From assembly GCA_964637695.1 (NCBI GenBank), contig CAZWVF010000072.1, positions 1 to 10,029 of the forward strand: 10,029 nucleotides of DNA, read 5' to 3'. The stretch's first letter is position 1. Every line of letters starts with the position of its first letter. Under the pieces are notes generated by a model. The model worked only from the letters and a program-made list of their open reading frames with translations. It was not told where the DNA came from and made no database searches. The stretch is from JAGLTZ01 sp964637695. GTDB taxonomy: Bacteria; Blakebacterota; Blakebacteria; Blakebacterales; Blakebacteraceae. A program made the translations under genes and the position numbers. Shown one piece after another: positions 1 through 9,328 of this stretch.

Positions 1-1490
1 ATCGCCGTTCCCCAGATTTTGACTCCGGGGCTGGCCTCCAGATCTATATCCACCCGCTTCGGCATTGTGACCGGCTCGGCCAGCGGCCGCAGGGCCGTGA
101 TCACACCCAGAGTCGCCATAACGATCAGACAGGTGATCCCCATGTTGTTGGTGTAATCGAGACCGGGCCAGGGAGAGTAGGTCAGAATCGCATAGACGGG
201 AATGCTCATTATCATCCCGACAATTGCCGCCATTGGTGGTGTTCTCTTTACGAATACTCCGAAAATGAAGACGGCAACTATGCCGGGTGAGATGAAGCCC
301 CAGAAGGTCTGAACGTAATCGAAAATGCTCTCCATTCCCGCCAGAAGAGGAGACCAGAGGCAGGCGATTATGACGAAGATGCCGGTTGAAACACGACCGA
401 AGGCCACCAGTCTCCTGGGATCGGCATCGGGATTCAGGTGCCGCTTGTACAGGTCGATCGTGAAAATCGTGGACGCCGAGTTGAGCATCGAATCGAGACT
501 GCTCATCACGGCTCCAAAAAGGGCTGCGAACATGATCCCGCGCAGACCGGCGGGCAGCAGGTTCCTCATCAATACCGGGTAAGCCTCATTTGCATCAGTG
601 ATCTGGCTTCCATACAGCTGCCAGGCCATGATACCGGGCATGATAATGATGAAGGGGATCAGCAGCTTGAGCATTGCGGCAAAGAGGATTCCCTTCTGAC
701 CCTCCGCCAGGCTCTTCGAACCCAGAGTTCTCTGTGTAATGAACTGGTTGAGTCCCCAGTAGAAGAGGTTGGGCACCCAGATTCCGACCAGCAGTATCGT
801 CCACGGGTAATCGACATTGTCTGCGGGCAGGATCATGTGGAGCTTGTCGGCATTGCTGGAAAAGAATGAGCCGATTCCACCGACCGCTTTTAATCCAAGA
901 ATGGTAACCAGTACGCCTCCGAGCAGAAGAGCTGCCCCCTGGATCAGATCTGACCAGACCACCGCTTTCAGACCGCCGTAGATGGTATAGGCACCGGCCA
1001 GGATTCCGATCAGCCATATGCCCGCCAGAACGTTGACTCCGAAAATTGCCTTGAGGGCTATCGCACCCGAATAGAGCACAGTGGCCATGGCAACAACCAC
1101 ATAGGCTATCATCATGAAGAATGCCATGATGGCCCTGGCTGCTGCGTTATACCGGTATTCGAGGAATTCAGGGATCGTATAGATCCCGCTGCGCAGGAAC
1201 CTGGGCAGGAAGAAGATGGCGACGAATACCAGGGTGATTGCGGCTATCCACTCGTAGCTGGCAACCGCCAGGCCGGCGCTTCCAAATCCCTTGCCGGCCT
1301 GACCGACGAAGTGCTCCGATGATATATTCGAGGCGATCAGAGAGAATCCGATCAGCCACCAGCTCAGACCTCGTCCGGCCAGGAAGTAGTCCTCAGTGGT
1401 ATCTTCCTTTCTCGATGCATAGAGAGAGACCCCGATGACAAAGCAGATGAATGCGGCGAAGGCGAAGACGTCGAATGGCGTCAACTGCAT
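1..1490 (-). CDS. Sodium/sugar symporter, SSS (SLC5) family, vSGLT-like; C-terminus cut by window edge
   Basis: This inner-membrane transporter probably couples Na+ entry to sugar uptake. The frame is open for 496 codons from an ATG at 1490 preceded by GGAG with a 6-base spacer, and it runs off the left edge without a stop. The protein is a chain of hydrophobic helices with SSS hallmarks: IYGGLKAVVWSDLIQ near residues 170-184 and SSLDSMLNSAS near 330-340. Compared with vSGLT as I recall it, most ligand residues are kept: N55, E59, Y79, E80, N241, Y244, W245, K275 and Q394 correspond to vSGLT N64, E68, Y87, E88, N260, Y263, W264, K294 and Q428. H60 replaces Q69, as in human SGLT1 (H83), and A83 replaces S91. 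The Na2-site residues A53, I56, A327, S330 and S331 are also present. A hexose-type substrate is therefore likely, but which sugar is inference. The gene is divergent from the nitroreductase operon; no partner gene is visible to its left. Confidence 0.93.
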   Translation of the reverse strand, partial: MQLTPFDVFAFAAFICFVIGVSLYASRKEDTTEDYFLAGRGLSWWLIGFSLIASNISSEHFVGQAGKGFGSAGLAVASYEWIAAITLVFVAIFFLPRFLRSGIYTIPEFLEYRYNAAARAIMAFFMMIAYVVVAMATVLYSGAIALKAIFGVNVLAGIWLIGILAGAYTIYGGLKAVVWSDLIQGAALLLGGVLVTILGLKAVGGIGSFFSSNADKLHMILPADNVDYPWTILLVGIWVPNLFYWGLNQFITQRTLGSKSLAEGQKGILFAAMLKLLIPFIIIMPGIMAWQLYGSQITDANEAYPVLMRNLLPAGLRGIMFAALFGAVMSSLDSMLNSASTIFTIDLYKRHLNPDADPRRLVAFGRVSTGIFVIIACLWSPLLAGMESIFDYVQTFWGFISPGIVAVFIFGVFVKRTPPMAAIVGMIMSIPVYAILTYSPWPGLDYTNNMGITCLIVMATLGVITALRPLAEPVTMPKRVDIDLEASPGVKIWGTA

Positions 1491-1571
1491 TGTTTACTCC
1501 ATGACCGAGCTGTTTTGACAGTCTGTGGATTTCAGTCAGAAGCCTGTGACTGGATTTGAGTTTCAGACGAG

Positions 1572-1600
1572 AATGTAACAGCTCCCGCCTCCGTTCTAAA
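1572..1600 (-). promoter_or_regulatory. Weak candidate promoter for the symporter gene
   Basis: Read on the minus strand, TTTAGA (1600-1595) and TACATT (1577-1572) are separated by 17 bases. Each matches the sigma-70 consensus at 4 of 6 positions. They lie about 80 bases upstream of the symporter ATG, within the divergent spacer. The match is modest and could be chance. Confidence 0.2.
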
Positions 1601-1619
1601 GAGGTCTCTTACTTCAGGA

Positions 1620-1649
1620 TTCACAAAAGGAGCCAACAGGGTCTACAAT
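1620..1649 (+). promoter_or_regulatory. Candidate sigma-70-type promoter for the nitroreductase-led operon
   Basis: TTCACA (1620-1625) and TACAAT (1644-1649) each match the consensus at 5 of 6 positions and are 18 bases apart. Transcription would start near 1656, giving a leader of roughly 78 bases before the ATG at 1734. The -10 hexamer overlaps a small inverted repeat, TACAA (1644-1648) with TTGTA (1655-1659), which could be an operator. The lineage's true promoter consensus is unknown; in Bacteroidota, for example, it differs. The call rests on pattern alone. Confidence 0.35.
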
Positions 1650-1733
1650 GGAATTTGTACAGAGAGGAGTTTTCACTTCGGTTGCGGGGTGGGGGTAGTT
1701 GCGGTTGAAGAGAGAAGGGAAGGTCTGGAGAAG

Positions 1734-2291
1734 ATGGAAAGCACGAAGAAGATGGTCAGCACAGACCTGTTGGAGATAATCACCACTCGTCGCAGTATTC
1801 GGAAATACAATCCTGACATGCTGTCGCAGGAACAGATCGATACACTTATAGAGGCTCTCCTGTCAGCTCCAAGTGCAGGTAACCTGCAGAGCCGCAAGTT
1901 CTTCTTCGTCATGGACAAGGACCTGCAGCACGATTTCGCACGTGCCGCACTGGGACAGGAATTTCTGGCTGAGGCTCCCCTGGTTATCGTGGCCTGTACC
2001 GATTCCCGCATCGAGGACCGTTATGGATCTCGCGGCCTTTCCCTCTACAGCATAATGGATGTTGCCGCCAGTATTCAGAACGTGCTGCTGACCGCGCATT
2101 CGATGGGTCTGGGTGCCTGCTGGGTAGGCGCTTTCAACGAGGACGGAGTGCACATGCTCCTCGATCTGCCCAGGAATCTGCGTCCGGTGGCACTTGTTCC
2201 GGTCGGGTACGCCGCCGAGGATCCTGAACCACCCCCTCGTGTCAGAGTCGAAAGCACTGTGAAATTCGTCCGCAGCTCCGATCAGCCCTGA
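1734..2291 (+). CDS. Nitroreductase-family FMN flavoprotein
   Basis: This is a cytoplasmic NAD(P)H-dependent, FMN-binding oxidoreductase of the NfnB/COG0778 type, 185 aa and complete for the family. RRSIRKY at residues 19-25 and PSAGNLQS at 46-53 are the FMN phosphate and ring-contact motifs near the N-terminus. A helix rich in small residues (about 105-122) leads into GLGACWVGAF (125-134), and LVPVGYA (154-160) closes the core. The natural substrate cannot be read from sequence; members reduce nitroaromatics, quinones or flavins, or act in biosynthesis. I chose the ATG at 1734, which has GGAG upstream at a short 3-base spacing. An in-frame GTG at 1689 and an ATG at 1752 are alternatives, and all three keep the whole domain. 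It appears to be the first gene of a four-gene plus-strand run and the only one in that run without an export signal. Confidence 0.9.
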   Translation: MESTKKMVSTDLLEIITTRRSIRKYNPDMLSQEQIDTLIEALLSAPSAGNLQSRKFFFVMDKDLQHDFARAALGQEFLAEAPLVIVACTDSRIEDRYGSRGLSLYSIMDVAASIQNVLLTAHSMGLGACWVGAFNEDGVHMLLDLPRNLRPVALVPVGYAAEDPEPPPRVRVESTVKFVRSSDQP

Positions 2292-2342
2292 CGGACTGGA
2301 TCAATAAAAAAACACACCAGCCATCAACGAAAGACAGCAGCA

Positions 2343-3344
2343 ATGAAACTTCGCCACGGAACGCTATTAGCATTGACGGCAGGATTGCTGGTTGGACTCT
2401 CCAGCTGTGATGACTCTACATCAGAGCCAGAGACCAGTGGCCGCAATTACCGCCAGGATATGAGAGATTTCGTCGGGGCGATCAGCACCTACGCTCGGGG
2501 AATTGACTCCGATTTCATCGTTATTCCTCAGAACGGCCACGAACTCCTTTCTGCCTCTGGTGAATCGGGTGGCCCACCTGCTCAGGCATATGTAACTGCA
2601 ATAGATGGAGTTGGACGGGAGGATCTTTTCTACGGGTACGTTTCAGATAACGTGGCAACGCCTCAGGCAGATACCGACTATATGAATGGTTTCATGGATC
2701 TGGCGGAGTCGAACAGTGTGGAGGTGCTTGTTACCGATTACTGCTGGACAGAGTCATATATGGACGATTCATACTTACAGAGCGCCACTAGGGGGTATAT
2801 TTCCTTTGCCGCAGATCATAGAGATCTCGATAACATCCCGTCATATCCGGCGACTCCATACAATGTGAACTCCGCCGATATCACTTCTCTGGCTGAAGCA
2901 TCGAATTTCTTCTACCTTCTCGATCCCTCCCTGTTCTCAGGTAAAACCGAATTTCTGAATGCCGTAGCGGCAACGAATTACGATCTGGTGATTACCGATC
3001 TCTTTTACAGCGACACTGAACAATACAGTTCATCGGATATCGCTTCTCTGAAGAGCAAGGCCAATGGAGGCACCCGGCTCGTTATCGCCTATATGAGCAT
3101 TGGTGAAGTTGAAGACTACCGGTACTACTGGCAATCGGGATGGGGGCCCGGAAATCCATCCTGGATTGCATCGGAGAATCCGAACTGGCCCGGAAATTAT
3201 AAGGTCCGGTATTGGGAGTCTGAATGGCAGAGCATCATCTACGGTAATAATGACAGTTACCTGAAGAAGATCCTGGATGCGGGTTTTGATGGTGTCTACC
3301 TGGATATAATCGATGCATTTGAATTCTTCGAGAATCAGCAGTAG
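2343..3344 (+). CDS. MJ1477/TM1410-type putative glycoside hydrolase lipoprotein (GH114-like), halves apparently permuted
   Basis: This is a predicted surface or periplasmic lipoprotein of 333 aa. A short basic start and hydrophobic stretch end in the lipobox LSSC, with C22 as the lipidated residue. The rest matches the TIM-barrel family TIGR01370/COG2342, relatives of endo-alpha-1,4-polygalactosaminidase: IPQNG at 61-65, GREDLFYG at 91-98, YMSIGEVEDYRYYW at 250-263, and GFDGVYLDIIDAFEFF at 314-329. The acidic residues in SIGEVED and YLDIID are likely active-site groups. In TM1410, as I recall it, the SIGEAEDYR and GVYLDRID segments come first and IPQNG and NLFY follow. Here the order is reversed, with the junction near residues 165-185. 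Activity on a galactosamine-type polymer is family inference only. No strong Shine-Dalgarno is visible. The gene lies 51 bases after the nitroreductase and 10 before the next start, and its GC is lower than that of its neighbours. Relatives have been mislabelled cysteinyl-tRNA synthetase; nothing here supports that. Confidence 0.85.
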   Translation: MKLRHGTLLALTAGLLVGLSSCDDSTSEPETSGRNYRQDMRDFVGAISTYARGIDSDFIVIPQNGHELLSASGESGGPPAQAYVTAIDGVGREDLFYGYVSDNVATPQADTDYMNGFMDLAESNSVEVLVTDYCWTESYMDDSYLQSATRGYISFAADHRDLDNIPSYPATPYNVNSADITSLAEASNFFYLLDPSLFSGKTEFLNAVAATNYDLVITDLFYSDTEQYSSSDIASLKSKANGGTRLVIAYMSIGEVEDYRYYWQSGWGPGNPSWIASENPNWPGNYKVRYWESEWQSIIYGNNDSYLKKILDAGFDGVYLDIIDAFEFFENQQ

Positions 3345-3354
3345 CAGCCTTTCA

Positions 3355-5778
<2,424 letters not shown>

Positions 5779-5793
5779 GAGGAGAATCCAACA

Positions 5794-7581
5794 ATGTGGT
5801 TTCCTCCTGGTTCGTTCCATGCTGTGACAATCCGAATCGTTCCCTTGATGGCACTGGCCGGTCTGATAACACTTTCGGCGTGCAGCAGTCAGAAGGTGGA
5901 AGGATCGAGAGTGGCCGATCTGATACTGACGAATGGCCGGTTCTATACGATGGAACAGGATCAGGAGTGGGCACAGGCGGTGGCGGTCAAGGGGAACAAG
6001 ATCGTCGAGGTAGGTTCACGGGCGAGTGTTGACCGCTGGCGAGGGGCAGGAACTCGAACGATCAATCTGAAGGATGCGTTTGTGCTGCCCGGCCTGATCG
6101 ACGGTCATACCCATTTCGGTTCTGCCGGCAGATTGCTTCTGGCGGCGAATCTCGCAGCGGTAAGTGACGAGGATGGATTGCGCGAAGCTTTGAGGGAAGC
6201 GGCAGACCGGATGGAAGATGGCTGGTCGATTACAGGTGGAGGATGGGGAGCCTATGAGTCGTGGCAGGCAGGCTCGACCGGTGAGGAGAAGGAGGAGACC
6301 GTAGAGCCTCAGGAGCTGTTCCGGCCCACAAAAGATATGATCGACCGCGTCACTGCCGACAATCCGGTTCTGGTCAACCGGTGGGACGGCAGTATGTACC
6401 TGGCCAACAGCCTGGCGCTGGAAATGGCCGGAGTCGACAGTAATACCCGCGATCCAGGCGGAGTGACCATTCACAGGGACAGAAGAGGGGAGCCTACCGG
6501 TCTGATCGAAGGGAACCGCGGGGCCATCAGGCGTCTCTTCAGCTCCCTTCCCGGGACTTCACACGAGCGGAGGCTGGCCGAGTCGCGCCTGGCATTCCGG
6601 AAGATGGCAGAGGCCGGCATAACGATGTTTCACGACATCACTTCTCCCGATCAGATGAAGATCTTCCAGGAACTCTACGCAAAAGGTGAGATCACTGCCC
6701 GCATTCGACCCAGGCCGACACTCGAGAAAGCCGAATTCCTCAATCGGATCGGCATAACCGACGGATTTGGGGATCCGTGGTTCCGATTCGCCGGTCTGAA
6801 AGACTTTATCGACGGGATCATGGGCAACTGGGGAGCGATGTTCTACGAGCCATACGAAGACCGTCCCGATCGCTATGGTGCATGGCGGGTCCGGGTAACA
6901 CCTGAGCCCGGGATCGAAGAATACATCCGCAGAGCGTACAGGGCTGGATTCGCACCTCATATCCACGCCATCGGTGACAAGGGAGTTGATACCCTTCTTA
7001 CCATGTACGAGCGGGTCATCAATGAGTTCGGTATCCGGGACCACAGGTGGCGGGTCATCCACGCTCAGGTTGTGCATGACAAAGACTTTGTCCGCTTCGG
7101 AGAGCTGGGACTGGTGGCTGAGATCAATCCCTACCACCTTTCCGATGACATGCGCTGGATGGCTGAGCGGATTGGGGATCGCTGCAGGGGAGCTTATGCG
7201 TTCCGCAGCCTGAAGGATAACGGAGCGGTGCTTGTCTTCGGCAGCGACTGGCCCGGCACCAATGCGGCCATCTACCAGCAGCACCCGCGTTACCTGATCC
7301 ATGCTGCTGTCAACCGGACCACCCTGGACGGAGAACCTGTTGGTGGTTGGTATCCCGAACAGAAAATAACGGTGCACGAAGCGATCGAAGCGTTCACCAT
7401 CAACGGCGCCTGGGCGACCTTCGAGGAGGATCAGTTCGGTTCGATAAAGGTGGGCAAATACGCCGACTTCACTGTGCTGGATCAGAACCTGATCGAGATC
7501 GATCCAGAAGATATCCTCAAGACCGAAGTGCTCTACACGATAGTTGATGGAAAGATCGTATACGAGAATACAGATCGCTGA
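5794..7581 (+). CDS. YtcJ-type amidohydrolase (Amidohydro_3 family), predicted lipoprotein
   Basis: This is a metal-dependent hydrolase of the COG1574/PF07969 group, 595 aa, which is a normal length. Motifs in order are ADLILTNGRFYTM at 41-53, GLIDGHTHFG at 100-109 (metal-binding H105 and H107), GLKDFIDG at 334-341 (K336, the candidate bridging lysine), PHIHAIGDKG at 388-397 (H389, H391), RVIHAQ at 420-425 (H423), and FGSDWP at 482-487 (D485, the likely catalytic aspartate). The C-terminus has the usual TINGAWA and GSIKVGKYADFTVLD segments of the returning beta-sandwich. Residues 11-30 form a signal ending in the lipobox LSAC (C30), so it should be anchored outside the cytoplasm. Substrates of the family are varied (amides, carbamates, imides) and cannot be assigned. 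The ATG at 5794 has GAGAGGAG upstream, with 9 bases between GGAG and the ATG. The start is 15 bases after the polyglutamine gene, so co-transcription is likely. It converges on the decarboxylase gene. Confidence 0.93.
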   Translation: MWFPPGSFHAVTIRIVPLMALAGLITLSACSSQKVEGSRVADLILTNGRFYTMEQDQEWAQAVAVKGNKIVEVGSRASVDRWRGAGTRTINLKDAFVLPGLIDGHTHFGSAGRLLLAANLAAVSDEDGLREALREAADRMEDGWSITGGGWGAYESWQAGSTGEEKEETVEPQELFRPTKDMIDRVTADNPVLVNRWDGSMYLANSLALEMAGVDSNTRDPGGVTIHRDRRGEPTGLIEGNRGAIRRLFSSLPGTSHERRLAESRLAFRKMAEAGITMFHDITSPDQMKIFQELYAKGEITARIRPRPTLEKAEFLNRIGITDGFGDPWFRFAGLKDFIDGIMGNWGAMFYEPYEDRPDRYGAWRVRVTPEPGIEEYIRRAYRAGFAPHIHAIGDKGVDTLLTMYERVINEFGIRDHRWRVIHAQVVHDKDFVRFGELGLVAEINPYHLSDDMRWMAERIGDRCRGAYAFRSLKDNGAVLVFGSDWPGTNAAIYQQHPRYLIHAAVNRTTLDGEPVGGWYPEQKITVHEAIEAFTINGAWATFEEDQFGSIKVGKYADFTVLDQNLIEIDPEDILKTEVLYTIVDGKIVYENTDR

Positions 7582-7590
7582 TTGATCATT

Positions 7591-7612
7591 GCCGGCAAGA
7601 CTCTCAGCCGGC
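7591..7612. terminator. Possible bidirectional hairpin between convergent genes
   Basis: GCCGGC at 7591-7596 and again at 7607-7612 can pair around a 10-base loop. It lies just after the amidohydrolase stop and overlaps the last codons of the decarboxylase. No good T-run follows on either strand, so it is at best a weak or factor-assisted terminator. Confidence 0.3.
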
Positions 7613-9145
7613 TGTTTCCGACAGATCTGTCAGCAGGTTCCAGACCATATCTACATCCTCCTGAGTTGTTCGAAGGTGTCCGAAGACAAGCCGCAATGTG
7701 TATTTGCCCTTCAACTTTGTATGGCTGAGGAACACTTTCCCTGAAGCATTGGCTTCCGCCATAATCCGCGAGTTCAATTCTTCCAGCTTTCTTTCTGTCT
7801 CCTCCTCTTCTTTTCCCCCCTCAATTTCCATCATCGCTTCCGGCCTGAACCTGAAACAGACCGCTGCGAAATTGACAGGGGCCATCAGTTCCACACCAGG
7901 TTGATTCTCGATCTTTTCTACCAGGTCATCGGCGAGTTTCATGTGGTACCGGAGTCTTTCGGCCAGCCCTTCGGCTCCAAAATACCGCAGTACCATCCAC
8001 AGTTTAAGCGAGCGGAACCTTCGGCCCAGCTGGATCCCGTAATCCATCAGGTTGGTAACTGCTTCTTCACTGTCACGCTCGCTGGAGAGATACTCCGGAA
8101 TCAGACTGAATGCAGCCTTCAGAACCTCCGGCCTGCGCACGAAGAAGGTACTGCAGTCAACCGGAGTGAAGAGCCACTTGTGAGGATTGATTACAATCGA
8201 ATCTGCGCGGTCGCAGCCATCCAGTATGTGGCGTTTTTCCGGAACAAGCGCTGCTACACCCGCATAGGCTGCATCCACGTGGAGCCACAGGTTGAATTCT
8301 CTGCAGACATCAGCAATTTCGGCTACAGGATCGATACTGGTACTTGATGTCGTTCCCACGGTCGCAACGACAGCCAGCGGGTGGAAACCATCGGCAAGAT
8401 CGGCAGAAATAACATCATGCAACACTTCAGGTATCATACGGAATTCATTGTCAGCAGCTATCTTACGAACGTGCTCCAGGCCAAATCCGAGAGTTGCGGC
8501 AGCTTTGTCTACCGAAGAGTGCGCTTCCTCTGAAGTGTAGATTGTCAGCGTCTTCAGATCGGATCGGCCCGCCATTCCTTCGGTTCTGATCTGCAGCTCC
8601 GAATGCGCTTCACGGGCGGCCGCAAGTGCCAGCATTGTGGCTATGGATGCCGTATCGACAATGTGCCCGTGGAAGTCGGCCGGCAGACCCAGCATGTCCC
8701 TGAACCATTCCAGCACCCTCAACTCCAGTTCGGTCCCCGCGGGACTGGTCCTCCAGACCATTGCATTCTGACTGATGGCAGCAGCCAGCAATTCTCCAAG
8801 GATAGCCGGACCGGAAGCCGAGGAGGGGAAATAGGCCATATAGCGGGGACTGTTCCAGTGAGTGAAGCCGGGGTAGAGGATCTCTCCGAAATCGCCCAGG
8901 ATCTCCTCGATAGGCTCACCGCTGGTTGGAGCCTTTTCAGGAAGCCGGTCGGCCACTTCTCCCGGTTCCACCTGGGATAAGACAGGGGCACGAGGGCCCC
9001 GATCCAGATATTCGGCTATCCAGTCGATAACCTGGTAACCGGTTGATCGGAATTCCTCGATCGGCATGTCCCCGGGCGGTGCAGGAGAGGAAGGTGTCTG
9101 TGAAGCCGGATCAGTAAACATAAGGAGAGCCCCCTCAGGATGCAT
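7604..9145 (-). CDS. PLP-dependent group II decarboxylase, aromatic-L-amino-acid decarboxylase type
   Basis: This is a cytoplasmic pyridoxal-phosphate enzyme that probably decarboxylates an aromatic amino acid to its amine and CO2; 513 aa from the ATG at 9145. Visible family features are WNSPRYMAYFPSSAS at 97-111, EEAHSSVDKA at 206-215 (H209 stacks on PLP), LHVDAAYAG at 288-296 (D291 pairs with the pyridine N), NPHKWLF at 320-326 (K323, Schiff-base lysine) and LGRRFRSLKLW at 373-383. Y352 in IPEYLSS aligns with human Y332 of the catalytic loop, the residue associated with decarboxylation; aldehyde synthases have Phe. Which amino acid is used (Tyr, Trp, Phe or DOPA) cannot be told. A short acidic stretch of Glu and Lys lies at 442-458. 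The start is uncertain: an ATG at 9121 (residue 9) has GAGGGGG upstream and may be preferred, and M27 also suits the family. The gene is divergent from the aldo/keto reductase. Confidence 0.94.
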   Translation of the reverse strand: MHPEGALLMFTDPASQTPSSPAPPGDMPIEEFRSTGYQVIDWIAEYLDRGPRAPVLSQVEPGEVADRLPEKAPTSGEPIEEILGDFGEILYPGFTHWNSPRYMAYFPSSASGPAILGELLAAAISQNAMVWRTSPAGTELELRVLEWFRDMLGLPADFHGHIVDTASIATMLALAAAREAHSELQIRTEGMAGRSDLKTLTIYTSEEAHSSVDKAAATLGFGLEHVRKIAADNEFRMIPEVLHDVISADLADGFHPLAVVATVGTTSSTSIDPVAEIADVCREFNLWLHVDAAYAGVAALVPEKRHILDGCDRADSIVINPHKWLFTPVDCSTFFVRRPEVLKAAFSLIPEYLSSERDSEEAVTNLMDYGIQLGRRFRSLKLWMVLRYFGAEGLAERLRYHMKLADDLVEKIENQPGVELMAPVNFAAVCFRFRPEAMMEIEGGKEEEETERKLEELNSRIMAEANASGKVFLSHTKLKGKYTLRLVFGHLRTTQEDVDMVWNLLTDLSETAG

Positions 9146-9213
9146 CTGTTCTGATCAGAGATATCCCGCATTACTAACCTCTGAAGAGCAGCAGTCATGT
9201 CCTTGTAATAATA

Positions 9214-9219
9214 ACTATA
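9214..9219 (-). promoter_or_regulatory. Possible -10 element for the decarboxylase gene
   Basis: Read on the minus strand this is TATAGT, 5 of 6 to the -10 consensus, in the AT-rich part of the divergent spacer about 70 bases upstream of the ATG at 9145. No convincing -35 lies at the right distance, so support is weak. Confidence 0.2.
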
Positions 9220-9249
9220 AAAGGTGCCGGAGGAGAAGCTCCCACCACC

Positions 9250-9278
9250 TTGACATGTCGCCGGTCGTATGGGATAAA
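9250..9278 (+). promoter_or_regulatory. Candidate promoter for the aldo/keto reductase, with 8-base palindrome
   Basis: TTGACA (9250-9255) is a perfect -35 hexamer, followed after 17 bases by GATAAA (9273-9278), 4 of 6 to the -10 consensus. Transcription would begin near 9285, about 45 bases before the ATG. The -35 overlaps the perfect palindrome GACATGTC (9252-9259), and a matching half, CATGTC, occurs at 9196-9201 on the decarboxylase side. Confidence 0.4.
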
Positions 9279-9328
9279 TTGAGCGCCCGAACAGACAGCA
9301 ATCAGGTAAGTTCTCAAGGAGCCCCACC

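Noticed and set aside
1648..1698. 16-codon leader peptide upstream of the nitroreductase
   Set aside because: Its ATG overlaps the candidate -10 element, so it would not be in the transcript. It shows no run of regulatory codons or attenuator hairpin.
1689..1733. GTG start for the nitroreductase
   Set aside because: It adds 15 residues before the conserved domain and has no clear Shine-Dalgarno, while ATG codons follow at 1734 and 1752.
2343..3344. Cysteinyl-tRNA synthetase annotation sometimes attached to the MJ1477 family
   Set aside because: There are no HIGH or KMSKS synthetase motifs. The protein has a lipoprotein signal and TIM-barrel hydrolase motifs.
3331..3348. GAATCAGCAG at the end of the hydrolase gene resembling the start of the CAG array (3457 onward)
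   Set aside because: The shared string is about 10 bases and is mostly the common CAG triplet. It is too short to argue for a duplication.
3313..3354. Earlier in-frame ATG for the polyglutamine gene
   Set aside because: It would overlap the end of the hydrolase gene by 32 bases and put 14 extra polar residues before the signal peptide. It cannot be excluded, but the ATG at 3355 is better.
6559..7377. 272-codon open frame on the minus strand
   Set aside because: It lies wholly inside the amidohydrolase gene, whose frame carries all the metal and catalytic motifs. The antisense product shows no recognisable domain.
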